From Sphingomonadales bacterium UBA6157 (GTDB lineage Bacteria > Pseudomonadota > Alphaproteobacteria > Sphingomonadales > Sphingomonadaceae): a stretch of 64,000 nucleotides of DNA. The DNA is taken from contig DIUN01000038.1 of the NCBI GenBank assembly GCA_002423025.1, positions 1 through 64,000 of the forward strand, given 5' to 3'. Below, piece by piece: positions 16,008-24,567 of this stretch (position 1 is its first letter; each line of letters opens with the position of its first letter). The notes under the pieces are model-generated. The model had not been told where the DNA came from. It worked only from the letters and a program-made list of their open reading frames with translations, and did not search any database. Position numbers and translations under genes: made by a program.

Positions 16008-18542
16008 GTGGGCGAACGAGTTCGTATCGCAATTGTCGGATCTGGGCCCGCCGGGCTCAGTGCCGCCGCGCATGCCGCGAAACTCGGGCTTAGCCACATT
16101 CTGCTCGAAAAGACTGACCACCTCTCCGATACGATCTTCAAATACCAGAAGGGCAAGCATGTGATGGCGACGCCATCACAGTTGGTCCTGCGTGCCGATC
16201 TCGATTTCGAAGCCGGCAAGCGCGAGACCGTGCTTGGCACATGGGACAGCATGACTGCGGCTGCAGGCGTGAAGGTTCGCTACAATGCCGAGGTCAAATC
16301 CATCACCGGCACCGGCGAGGAGATCCCAGGCAGCATCCAGAAAATCGTCAGCCGCAAACGCGACGGCACTAGCGAAACCAAAGAGTTGCAACGCCTCGCT
16401 CCACCCTACAAGCTGAAGCTCACCGATGGTGACGAAGTCATCGCAGACACGGTGATCTTTGCTATAGGGACCCAGGGCAACCCCAATCTGATGGGCTGCC
16501 CCGGCGGCGACCTGCCCCATGTACAATACCAGCTCGACGACCCGGCCGAGTATAATGACGAGCATATTTTCGTGATCGGCGGCGGCGATGCCGGCATCGA
16601 GAACGCGCTGGGCCTTGCTGCCGATGCGGCTCAGGGCAACGTGGTAACGCTGGTAAACCGCTCGGCAGAATTCTCCACAGCCAAGGGCGCCAATGTAAAG
16701 GCGCTGCTCGCCGCCCGCGATGCCGGGCGTATCAGCATCATGACCGGCACCACGACCAGAACCATCGAGACAGGTTGGGTCACGCTCGACACACCGGATG
16801 GCGAAGTTCGCGCCCGTTGTGACCGTTTGATCGCGCGCATGGGCTCGGCGCCGCCGCGCGGCTTCGTCGAGGCGTGCGGCGTGGAGTTCGCCAGCAATGA
16901 CCGGCTGGCTTTCCCGAAGCTCTCCGCAGTGTTTGAATCGACTGCACCGGGCATCTTCGTGGTGGGCGCGCTCGCCGGCTATCCGCTCATCAAGCATTGC
17001 ATGAACCAAGGCTATGATGTCGTTGAGTTCATCAATGGCAACACCGATCTCAAGCCCGCAGATGAGCCTATCCTCGAAGCAAAATTCCGCAGCCTTCCGG
17101 GCAATCGCTCGGTAGGCGAATGGTTGGAGTTCCTGCGCTCCAACGTCTCAATTCTGGAGGGGATGAGCGCGCTGCAGATGCGCGAATTCATGCTCGACAG
17201 CGAAGCCCGCGCCTATCGTGCCGGCGATGTGATTTTCGAGCGCAATGCGCCCGGCTCCTCGCTGTTCGGCATCGCAGAAGGCCAGGTGCTGGTGGAGATC
17301 AACCCAACCAATCCGGCGATTACTGTTCCGCTCGGCAAGGGCACGATTTTCGGCGAAGTCGGCCTCATCTCCGGTCGCCGCCGCGGCGCGACCATCCGCG
17401 CCGGCACTGATTGCATCCTCGTCGAGATTTCGCGCACCGCCGCGCTCAAGCTGATGTCGGCTGTCCCCACCGCGCAACGTGAAGTGACCCGCATCACAAC
17501 CGAGCGCAGCCTGCTGCAGATCTTCAAGTCGGGCCTTACGCCTGCCGACCTCACCGATGTCATCGCATCCGCTAAAGTGGAGACTATCAGGGCAGGCCAG
17601 ACGATCATCAAAGAAGGCGAGACCGGGGATGACATCTTCATCGTCCGCTCCGGCTCGATGATCGTGGAGAAGGCCATCGGCGGCAAGCCGGTGTTCCTGA
17701 GCTATGTGCCGGCCGGTTCCTACGTCGGTGAGATGGCCGTAATCGACGGCGGGGCGCGCACCGCGACGGTACGGGCAGCGGTCAAATCCGATGTCATCCG
17801 TATCTCTGGGGAGTCATTCCGCGCGCTGCTCGATGCCAAGCCTGGCCTCTCCGCCAAGCTTCGAGACGAGATGGCCAATCGTACCCAGCTCAACAACTTC
17901 ATCGAATCAAAGAAGGACAGCTTCAGCGGCGTTGTCGAGATGTACACCGGAGTAGCCAACTTCCTCGTGGACAATGGCGTCGGCGAGGCAACCGACGTTC
18001 TGCTCATCGACGAGAAGCTCTGCATCGGTTGCGACAATTGCGAGAAGGCCTGCGCCGATTCCCATGATGGCCTTTCCCGGCTCGATCGCGAGGCCGGGCG
18101 CACCTACGCGCACCTGCATGTTCCGACCTCATGCCGGCATTGCGAGCATCCACACTGCATGGCTGACTGCCCGCCCAACGCCATCCACCGCGGTCCGACC
18201 GGCGAAGTGTATATCGATGAGACCTGCATTGGCTGCGGCAATTGCCAGCGCAACTGCCCTTATGGCGTCATCCGCATGGACAAGGTTCCGCCGAAAAAGC
18301 CATGGCTGATCAACTGGTTGCTCTTTGGCCAAGGCCCGGGACCAGGGGAGCCCGACAAGAAGTGGAGCTATTCCAAGTCCAAAGCCGGAGTAGAGGCGCC
18401 CAAAAAAGCCATCAAGTGCGACATGTGCTCCGGCCAGACTGGTGGCCCGGCCTGTGTGCGGGCCTGCCCCACCGGGGCGGCGATCCGCGTTTCACCCGAG
18501 CAGTTCCTGTCCGTGGCACTTCTCGACAGGGGCGGTGATTAA
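16008..18542 (+). CDS. FAD/NAD(P) oxidoreductase - tandem cNMP-binding - ferredoxin fusion
   Basis: About 844 residues in four parts. Residues ~5-350 are a thioredoxin-reductase-like flavoprotein with FAD motif VGSGPAGLSAAAHA and a second Rossmann motif VIGGGDAGIENA; no CXXC pair is seen at the usual place. Residues ~385-490 and ~510-615 are two cyclic-nucleotide-binding domains. The second has a canonical phosphate-binding cassette (GEMAVIDGGARTATVRA); the first is less canonical (FGEVGLISGRRRGATIRA). Residues ~670-835 are a ferredoxin module with four cysteine groups (CIGCDNCEKAC, CRHCEHPHCMADCP, CIGCGNCQRNCP, CDMC...CVRACP), enough for four 4Fe-4S clusters. It is probably cytosolic, oxidising NAD(P)H and passing electrons to the membrane protein encoded next (one-base overlap, TAATG). 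GTG 16008 is the likely start; TTG 15987 is possible. Confidence 0.9.
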   Translation: MGERVRIAIVGSGPAGLSAAAHAAKLGLSHILLEKTDHLSDTIFKYQKGKHVMATPSQLVLRADLDFEAGKRETVLGTWDSMTAAAGVKVRYNAEVKSITGTGEEIPGSIQKIVSRKRDGTSETKELQRLAPPYKLKLTDGDEVIADTVIFAIGTQGNPNLMGCPGGDLPHVQYQLDDPAEYNDEHIFVIGGGDAGIENALGLAADAAQGNVVTLVNRSAEFSTAKGANVKALLAARDAGRISIMTGTTTRTIETGWVTLDTPDGEVRARCDRLIARMGSAPPRGFVEACGVEFASNDRLAFPKLSAVFESTAPGIFVVGALAGYPLIKHCMNQGYDVVEFINGNTDLKPADEPILEAKFRSLPGNRSVGEWLEFLRSNVSILEGMSALQMREFMLDSEARAYRAGDVIFERNAPGSSLFGIAEGQVLVEINPTNPAITVPLGKGTIFGEVGLISGRRRGATIRAGTDCILVEISRTAALKLMSAVPTAQREVTRITTERSLLQIFKSGLTPADLTDVIASAKVETIRAGQTIIKEGETGDDIFIVRSGSMIVEKAIGGKPVFLSYVPAGSYVGEMAVIDGGARTATVRAAVKSDVIRISGESFRALLDAKPGLSAKLRDEMANRTQLNNFIESKKDSFSGVVEMYTGVANFLVDNGVGEATDVLLIDEKLCIGCDNCEKACADSHDGLSRLDREAGRTYAHLHVPTSCRHCEHPHCMADCPPNAIHRGPTGEVYIDETCIGCGNCQRNCPYGVIRMDKVPPKKPWLINWLLFGQGPGPGEPDKKWSYSKSKAGVEAPKKAIKCDMCSGQTGGPACVRACPTGAAIRVSPEQFLSVALLDRGGD

Positions 18543-19435
18543 TGGCCTCACGCAGCCAGCCCGGCGGCCGGGCCGTAACCCGAGCGCCGCGGGACATCGC
18601 CCATGAAGGCTTTCTCACCCACGCCCGCAGCCGCTGGCTGAAGATTTCTCTTGGGCTCTCGGCCCTCGCAATTGCCGTCTATGTGCTTACCGATCCTGCG
18701 CCGCGGCCCAATGGCGGCAGCTTCGCCGGCTATCTGCTCGGCACCATAGGCGCACTGATGATCGTCTGGCTGAGCCTCATCGGCTTGCGCAAGCGCATCA
18801 TCACCACCAAGCCTTTTTCACTCAAGGCCTGGACATCGGCGCATGTCTATCTCGGTCTCTCGCTCATTGTCATCGGCACCCTGCACACGGGGTTTCAGCT
18901 CGGCTGGAACGTCCATAGCCTGTCTTATGTGCTGATGATGATCGTCATTATTTCAGGGCTTTACGGCATCATCGTCTATGCGCGCCTGCCCGCCCAGCTC
19001 AGTGCCAACCGCAATGAGGCGACCCAGCCGCAGATGCTGGAAGCCATACGCACGCTCGATCGCCAGCTCGATACCGCTGCCCAGCCGCTCGACAAGGCCA
19101 GCGCCGATCTGGTGAGGATGAGCCTGGAGGAGTGCGAAGTGAGCGGCAACCTTTGGGAGCGGCTGACAGGTCGCCATCCCAAGTGTGGCAACAAGCGCGC
19201 CCGGGACGCGGTGCAGGACATCGTGAGCCAGCAGATGCGCTCGGGCAAGCCGGACCCGGCGCTCACGCAGATCCTGTTCCTGCTCGAGCGCAAGGATGCG
19301 GCGCTGGCCCAGGCGCGGCGCCACATCCGGATGAAGACCCAGCTGGAGATCTGGCTCTACATCCATGTGCCAGTGACCATGGCGCTGCTCGCCGCGCTGA
19401 TCGCGCATATCCTCAGCGTCTTCCTCTACTGGTAG
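18542..19435 (+). CDS. membrane protein, predicted diheme cytochrome b
   Basis: 297 residues with about five membrane helices. Two helices carry His pairs 14 residues apart: His101/His115 (in SAHVYLGLSLIVIGTLHTGF) and His275/His289 (in YIHVPVTMALLAALIAHIL). His-x13-His on two helices is the classic arrangement for two stacked b hemes spanning a membrane. A soluble charged region of roughly 110 residues separates helices four and five and contains ECEVSGNLWERLTGRHPKCG. It overlaps the preceding flavo-iron-sulfur gene by one base and sits four bases before the multiheme cytochrome gene. Its likely task is to carry electrons across the inner membrane. I recognise no named family; heme binding is inferred from spacing. 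Confidence 0.8.
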   Translation: MASRSQPGGRAVTRAPRDIAHEGFLTHARSRWLKISLGLSALAIAVYVLTDPAPRPNGGSFAGYLLGTIGALMIVWLSLIGLRKRIITTKPFSLKAWTSAHVYLGLSLIVIGTLHTGFQLGWNVHSLSYVLMMIVIISGLYGIIVYARLPAQLSANRNEATQPQMLEAIRTLDRQLDTAAQPLDKASADLVRMSLEECEVSGNLWERLTGRHPKCGNKRARDAVQDIVSQQMRSGKPDPALTQILFLLERKDAALAQARRHIRMKTQLEIWLYIHVPVTMALLAALIAHILSVFLYW

Positions 19436-19439
19436 TGCC

Positions 19440-21461
19440 ATGAGCTTTGTCGTCCGCCAGATCAGCAAGCGCGCCGATGGGGGTGACATCATCCGCACGC
19501 GCACGCTGGAGGCGCCCGAGATCACCATCGGCCGCGGCACGGATTGCGATATCCAGCTGCCGGACCTTGGCGTCATGCTGCGCCACGCCAAGCTCACCCA
19601 ATTGGCCAGCGGGCTTGTCGCTATCGAGGCGACAGGCGGCATCCCATTGGAAATCGCCGGGAAATTCCTCAACCGCGCTGATCTCTCCGTGGCCGAAACG
19701 CCGGAAATCAACATCGCCAGCCACCGGCTGACGCTGGCACCGGGCGAGGCGCCGGGGGCCATTGCCATCACCGCCGAGCGTGTCATCGCCGCCAGCGATG
19801 CGGCCGACGCAGCGGCGGAAACCGACATCTTCTCGCTGCGCGGCGCCATGCCGACCAAGCGGACCATGGCCTGGGCGCTGGTGGCGCTGGTGTTCATCAT
19901 CGGCCTCGCCTGGCCGCTGACGGAGATGATCGGGCGCTCTCCCACGCTGCCGGCGGACATGGTGGCGGCGGCGGCGCGGCCCGCCAATGACGGCAAGGGC
20001 AACAAGCTCACTCCGGCGCTGAGCGCCGAGGCGGAGGCAGCACACAGGGGCGCCTTCAAGCCCGATGTGGTCTGGACCAGCGGACCGCTCTCCACAGCGC
20101 ATGCCGGGCTGTCCCGCAACTGCGGCTCGTGCCACCAGCAAGCCTTTGTTGCGACTACGGATTCTTCCTGCGTTGCCTGCCACAAGCCCTCGGTGGTGCC
20201 CGATCATGCTTCGGCGCAGCGGATGGCGAAGGGGCGGCTGGTGCCGACCGGGCTTGGGGCTGCGGAGGCGGGAATTCACAATGCCTTCAACCTTCCGGAG
20301 GGGCGCTGCGCTTCGTGCCACAAGGAGCATGAGGGGCCGGATGGCGCGCTGATGGTGGCGCAGAGCTTCTGCACGGATTGCCATACCGGCCTCTCCGCGC
20401 GGCTAAGCGACACGAAAATCTCCAATGTTTCCAATTGGGAAGATCATCCGCAGTTCAAGGCGACGGTGGTGCGGGCGGCGTCTGCCACGACGCCGGTGTT
20501 CGAGCGCGTGTCGCTGGCCGGCAAGGCGAGCGAGCAATCCGGACTGCTCTATCCGCATGACCTGCATATGTCGCGCACCAACAGCGTAGCGAATATGGTT
20601 CTGAAACAAGGACTTCCGGCCAAAAATGGCGCGCTGTCCTGCAACTATTGCCATACGTCCGACAGCGACGGGGTGCGCTTCAAGCCGATCGAGATGGAGA
20701 AGGCGTGCGGCGCTTGCCATGATCTGGCCTTTGCAAAGGACGGTCCGATCGTGCGGACGCTGCCGCACGGCAAGCCCGAGCAGGTTGCCGGCATCATCCG
20801 GGATTTCTATCTTTCCCAAGCACTTAGCCCGCGCGCCGGGGTGCAGCGGCTGGCCTTTGAGCGGCGGCAGCCGGGGCGGATGGCGGAGCTTGAGCTGAGC
20901 GGCCTGCGCTTTGCCAGCCCGGCCGAGGCGCGGGTGCGGGCCGATGCCGCCATCGACAGCATCTTCGCCAAAAATGGCGTGTGCGCTGATTGCCATGTCA
21001 TCCGCCGCACTGGGGCCAGTGATGCGGCGCGGCGCTATGAAGTGGCGCCGGTGAGCCTGGCTGATCACTATCTACCAAAGGGAAGATTCCCGCATAATCA
21101 GCATGATAGCTATGATGGCAAGACCGGCGATGCGGCCTGCGTGGCCTGCCACAAGGGTGTTCCGGGCTCCAAGGCTTCAACCGATGTGCTGCTGCCCAAG
21201 GTCGAGCAATGCCGGGATTGCCATGGCTCACCCAAGGTTTCGACCAATGTCGCGGCGAGCTGCAACACCTGCCATGGCTTCCACTATGGCGAGGGTGGCC
21301 AGGGCGGCGATTATGGCCCCGCCAAGCCCAAGCCGGCCACGATCGCCGGGGCAAAAGCGGGGAAACCCGGTTCCGGCCCGGCACTGGCCGGGATGCCGGC
21401 CGGCGTTGCCTCGGCGTCCGGCGGTGCCGGAGCGGCGCTGGCCCGGCGTTTTGGCGGATAA
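19440..21461 (+). CDS. FHA domain - membrane anchor - decaheme cytochrome c
   Basis: 673 residues. Residues ~1-110 look like a cytoplasmic FHA domain (EITIGRGTDCDIQLPDLGVMLRHAKL). One membrane helix follows at about 143-165 (MAWALVALVFIIGLAWPL). The rest is a periplasmic multiheme domain with ten CXXCH sites, starting at Cys 228, 244, 290, 311, 401, 423, 515, 567, 591 and 608, plus many additional His residues available as distal ligands. FHA domains bind phosphothreonine, so a Ser/Thr kinase may control this electron carrier. It ends the three-gene redox run and could deliver electrons to a periplasmic or outer-membrane acceptor. The ccmFGHI genes needed for heme attachment lie just upstream on the other strand. 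I know of no characterised protein with this architecture. Confidence 0.9.
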   Translation: MSFVVRQISKRADGGDIIRTRTLEAPEITIGRGTDCDIQLPDLGVMLRHAKLTQLASGLVAIEATGGIPLEIAGKFLNRADLSVAETPEINIASHRLTLAPGEAPGAIAITAERVIAASDAADAAAETDIFSLRGAMPTKRTMAWALVALVFIIGLAWPLTEMIGRSPTLPADMVAAAARPANDGKGNKLTPALSAEAEAAHRGAFKPDVVWTSGPLSTAHAGLSRNCGSCHQQAFVATTDSSCVACHKPSVVPDHASAQRMAKGRLVPTGLGAAEAGIHNAFNLPEGRCASCHKEHEGPDGALMVAQSFCTDCHTGLSARLSDTKISNVSNWEDHPQFKATVVRAASATTPVFERVSLAGKASEQSGLLYPHDLHMSRTNSVANMVLKQGLPAKNGALSCNYCHTSDSDGVRFKPIEMEKACGACHDLAFAKDGPIVRTLPHGKPEQVAGIIRDFYLSQALSPRAGVQRLAFERRQPGRMAELELSGLRFASPAEARVRADAAIDSIFAKNGVCADCHVIRRTGASDAARRYEVAPVSLADHYLPKGRFPHNQHDSYDGKTGDAACVACHKGVPGSKASTDVLLPKVEQCRDCHGSPKVSTNVAASCNTCHGFHYGEGGQGGDYGPAKPKPATIAGAKAGKPGSGPALAGMPAGVASASGGAGAALARRFGG

Positions 21462-21601
21462 TGCGGGATAGTGTTGGTTTTGCACCACGCCTGCGACCCA
21501 TTTGCGACAGATTGTGCATCGTTAATCTTGCGCGGCTCCGGCCGTTGCGTCACTTTGTCAGCAGCCTGCGTATCTTGGGCTTGCAGGGGGCTTGAGGACC
21601 G

Positions 21602-22465
21602 ATGCTGATCGCGCAGGTCACGGATATTCACCTCGGGTTCCAGCCGGACGATCCGGCCGAGCTCAACCGGAAGCGTTTCGATGATGTCATCGAGACGTTG
21701 CTGGCGCTCAACCCGCGGCCAGACCTGCTGCTCGCCACTGGCGACCTGACCGAGCATGGCGCCATCGCCTCCTACAAGACGCTGAGGGCGATCTGCGAGA
21801 GCCTGCCCTTCCCCGTGCTGCCGGCGCTGGGCAACCATGATGACCGCAAGAATTTCCGCGCCGTCTATGGCGAGGAGCACTGCACCGATGGCTTTGTGCA
21901 ATACACCCATGAGGCCGGGCCGCTGCGCATCATCGTGCTCGATACGCTCGATGAAGGCCGCCACGGCGGCAACTTCGATGCCGGCCGCGCCGCCTGGCTG
22001 GAGGCGCAGCTTGCCGCCTCCGACAAGCCGACGATCATCGTGCTCCACCACCCGCCGATCGAAAGTGGCAATGGCTGGATGACCGAGGATCTCGATGCCG
22101 AATGGGTGCAGCGGCTGCGCGGCGTCGTCAGCGGCAAGCCGCATGTGCTGCGGCTCGTCACCGGCCATCTCCACCGCGCCATTGTCACCAGCTGGGGCGG
22201 CACGACGCTCGCCGTCTGCCCGTCCTCCGCGCCGCAGGTGGCGATCGATTTCCGCGAGCTGGACCCGGATGCGCCGGATGGCCGCGACATGATCGTGGCG
22301 GAATCTCCCGGCTTTGCGCTGCACTACTGGACCGGGCGGGATCTCATCACCCATTTCGGCGCCGGCGGCGAGCACCCGGTGCTGGCGCGCTACAACAGCC
22401 GGATGCAGCCGACAGTGCGGCATATTCTCGCCGAGCGGATCGGCGCGCACTGGGGTGAGGGCTGA
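21602..22465 (+). CDS. CpdA-like metallophosphoesterase (class III cyclic nucleotide phosphodiesterase)
   Basis: 287 residues with all calcineurin-like metal-binding motifs: D8-x-H10 (TDIHLG), G47-D48 (ATGDLTEHG), G77-N-H-D80 (ALGNHDD), H149/H150 (VLHHPP) and G188-H-L-H191 (TGHLHRA). Spacing and length match CpdA-type 3',5'-cyclic nucleotide phosphodiesterases, which degrade cAMP or cGMP; related enzymes act on other phosphodiesters. GAGGACC lies just before the ATG. It follows the redox module on the same strand after 140 bases. Because the first protein of that module has two cyclic-nucleotide-binding domains, this enzyme may set the level of its ligand. That link is inference from position. 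Confidence 0.85.
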   Translation: MLIAQVTDIHLGFQPDDPAELNRKRFDDVIETLLALNPRPDLLLATGDLTEHGAIASYKTLRAICESLPFPVLPALGNHDDRKNFRAVYGEEHCTDGFVQYTHEAGPLRIIVLDTLDEGRHGGNFDAGRAAWLEAQLAASDKPTIIVLHHPPIESGNGWMTEDLDAEWVQRLRGVVSGKPHVLRLVTGHLHRAIVTSWGGTTLAVCPSSAPQVAIDFRELDPDAPDGRDMIVAESPGFALHYWTGRDLITHFGAGGEHPVLARYNSRMQPTVRHILAERIGAHWGEG

Positions 22466-22513
22466 AGCGCCAAAGCCTCTTCACCCCGCCGGCAAAAAGC
22501 CGCATAGCGGGCC

Positions 22514-23200
22514 ATGGCTGTTTCCCTTTCGTTCGCTGGCGAAGCGCTGGTGCCGCTGCCGTGCGGAGCGCTGCACTGGCCGGCGCAGGGCGCGCTGCTG
22601 GTGGCAGACCTGCACTTTGAAAAGGCCAGCGCCTTTGCCCGGCGCGGCTGGCTGCTGCCGCCCTATGACAGCGAGGAGACGCTGGCCCGGCTGATCGATG
22701 CGCTCGAGCGCACCGGCGCCACCCGCGTGTTTTGCCTGGGGGACAGCTTCCATGATGGCGGCGGCCCGGAGCGGCTGGGCACGGCGGCGCGTGCCACATT
22801 GCAGGCACTCACCCGCAGCCTCGATTGGCTGTGGATCACCGGCAACCATGATGACAGTGCCGCGGCGGCGCTGGGCGGCCGGGTGATGCGCGAGGCCAGA
22901 ATCGGCCCGCTGATGCTGCGCCACGAGGCCGAGCCGGAGGATGATGCGCCCGAGCTTTCCGGGCATTTCCACCCCAAGGTCAGCATCCACATCCGCCACC
23001 GCCGCATCAGCCGCCGCTGCTTTGCGCTCACCGCCAGCAAGCTGGTGCTGCCGGCCTATGGCGCCTTCACCGGCGGGCTGGAGGTGAGTGACCCGGCCTT
23101 TGCCGCCGCCCTGCCCGGCCCGATCACGGCGCTGGTGGCGGAGGGCGAGCGGCTGCTGCGTTTTCCCGTCACCGCCGCGCCGCAAGCCCGCGCTGGATAA
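22514..23200 (+). CDS. pdeM: ligase-associated DNA damage response endonuclease PdeM
   Basis: 228 residues, metallophosphoesterase fold of the PdeM type. The motifs are ADLHFEKASAFARRG, LGDSFHDGGGPERL, WITGNHDD and SGHFHPKV. PdeM is usually found with a DNA ligase, a helicase (Lhr-like) and an exonuclease in a bacterial DNA damage response cluster; none of these partners is in the window. It begins 48 bases after the CpdA-like gene and may be co-transcribed, though the ATG has no clear ribosome binding site. The two adjacent phosphoesterases share little beyond metal motifs, so a recent duplication is unlikely. Confidence 0.87.
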   Translation: MAVSLSFAGEALVPLPCGALHWPAQGALLVADLHFEKASAFARRGWLLPPYDSEETLARLIDALERTGATRVFCLGDSFHDGGGPERLGTAARATLQALTRSLDWLWITGNHDDSAAAALGGRVMREARIGPLMLRHEAEPEDDAPELSGHFHPKVSIHIRHRRISRRCFALTASKLVLPAYGAFTGGLEVSDPAFAAALPGPITALVAEGERLLRFPVTAAPQARAG

Positions 23201-23209
23201 CAGCAACGC

Positions 23210-24523
23210 TTGACAGAAACCCCCGCCGGCCCGCACCGCGTGCACATGGGGACAAACCAGATCACCGCCGCCGGCAACCGCCGCGTGCTCGGCGCCAGCC
23301 TCGCCGGCACGGCTGTCGAATTCTATGATTTCTACATTTACGCCACGGCGGCCTCGCTGGTGTTCGGGCCGCTGTTCTTCCCGGCAGAGAGCGCCTCGGC
23401 GCAGCTGCTGGCGGCCTATGCCAGCTTTGCCGTGGCGTTTATCGCCCGGCCGATCGGGGCGCTGGTGTTCGGCCATTATGGCGACCGTATCGGCCGCAAA
23501 TCCACGCTGGTCGCCTCGCTGCTGATCATGGGCGGCAGCACCTTCGCCATCGCGCTGCTGCCGACCTACGGCACCGCCGGCTGGCTGGCGCCGCTGCTGC
23601 TCTGCACCCTGCGTTTCGGCCAGGGCTTCGGGCTTGGCGGGGAATGGGGCGGCGCGGCGCTGCTGGCGGTGGAGAACGCCCCGCCGGGCTGGCGCGGCCG
23701 CTTCGGCATGTTTCCGCAGTTCGGCGCGCCGGTCGGGTTCATTGCCGCCAATGGCCTGTTCCTGGTGCTCGGCGTCGTGCTGAGCGATGCGGATTTCCGC
23801 AGCTGGGGCTGGCGGCTGCCGTTCCTCGCCAGTGCCATTCTCGTTGCTGTCGGCCTGTGGGTGCGGCTGAAGCTCACCGAAACGCCGGCCTTTGCCGCGA
23901 TGGCGGAGCACGGCCCGCCGCCGGCCATTCCGGTGGCGGAGCTGCTGCGGCTGCACTGGCGCGAGACGCTGGGCGGCACGCTGGGAGTCATCGCCTGCTT
24001 CTCGCTGTTCTATCTCTCCACCGCCTTTGCGCTGGGTTATGGCACCACGACGCTGGGCTATGCGCGGGAAACCTTCCTGGCCGTGCAGCTCGGCGCCATC
24101 CTGTTCCTGGCGCTCGGCATCGGGCTGGCCGGCTGGCTCTCGGATGTGTTCGATCCGCGGCGCGTGCTGATTGCCGGCTGCATCGCCGGGGTCGGCACCG
24201 GGCTGGTGCTGGCGCCGCTGTTCGGCAGCGGCTCGCTGCTGCTGGTGGGGGTGTTCCTGGCGCTGGCGCTGTTCGTGATGGGCTTTGTCTATGGCCCGCT
24301 GGGGGCCTGGCTGCCGGGGCTGTTCCCGGCGCGGGTGCGCTACACCGGCGCCTCGATGGCGTTCAACATGGGCGGCATCGTCGGCGGCGGGCTCGCCCCG
24401 ATCATCGCGCAGGCGCTGGCGGACCGTGGCGGGCTGGGGCTGGTGGGCGCGTATCTGGCGGTGGCGTGCGGCGCCAGTTGCCTGGCGCTGCTGGCGCTGA
24501 AGCGGCCAGAGCGGGTGGACTGA
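23210..24523 (+). CDS. MFS transporter, metabolite:H+ symporter (MHS) family
   Basis: 437 residues, 12 membrane helices. It begins with the MHS-family signature GTAVEFYDFYIYATAASLVFGPLFF and has the loop motif FGHYGDRIGRKSTLVASLL between helices two and three. GFGLGGEWGGAALLAVENAP in helices four to five is shared with shikimate, proline/betaine and alpha-ketoglutarate symporters. It probably imports an organic acid or osmolyte with protons; the substrate is undefined. It starts nine bases after pdeM. TTG 23210 gives the full N-terminus; ATG 23246 is also possible and neither has a strong ribosome binding site. It is convergent with the SulP gene. Confidence 0.88.
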   Translation: MTETPAGPHRVHMGTNQITAAGNRRVLGASLAGTAVEFYDFYIYATAASLVFGPLFFPAESASAQLLAAYASFAVAFIARPIGALVFGHYGDRIGRKSTLVASLLIMGGSTFAIALLPTYGTAGWLAPLLLCTLRFGQGFGLGGEWGGAALLAVENAPPGWRGRFGMFPQFGAPVGFIAANGLFLVLGVVLSDADFRSWGWRLPFLASAILVAVGLWVRLKLTETPAFAAMAEHGPPPAIPVAELLRLHWRETLGGTLGVIACFSLFYLSTAFALGYGTTTLGYARETFLAVQLGAILFLALGIGLAGWLSDVFDPRRVLIAGCIAGVGTGLVLAPLFGSGSLLLVGVFLALALFVMGFVYGPLGAWLPGLFPARVRYTGASMAFNMGGIVGGGLAPIIAQALADRGGLGLVGAYLAVACGASCLALLALKRPERVD

Positions 24524-24544
24524 AACCGCCGGCGATGCGCTGCC

Positions 24545-24567
24545 GGTGCCGCCATCAATGCGGCACC
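24545..24567. terminator. hairpin between convergent MFS and SulP genes
   Basis: GGTGCCGC (24545-24552) and GCGGCACC (24560-24567) form a perfect 8-bp stem with a 7-base loop, overlapping the last codons of the SulP gene. There is no T-tract on either side. It may help separate the two converging transcripts, but the role is uncertain. Confidence 0.3.
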
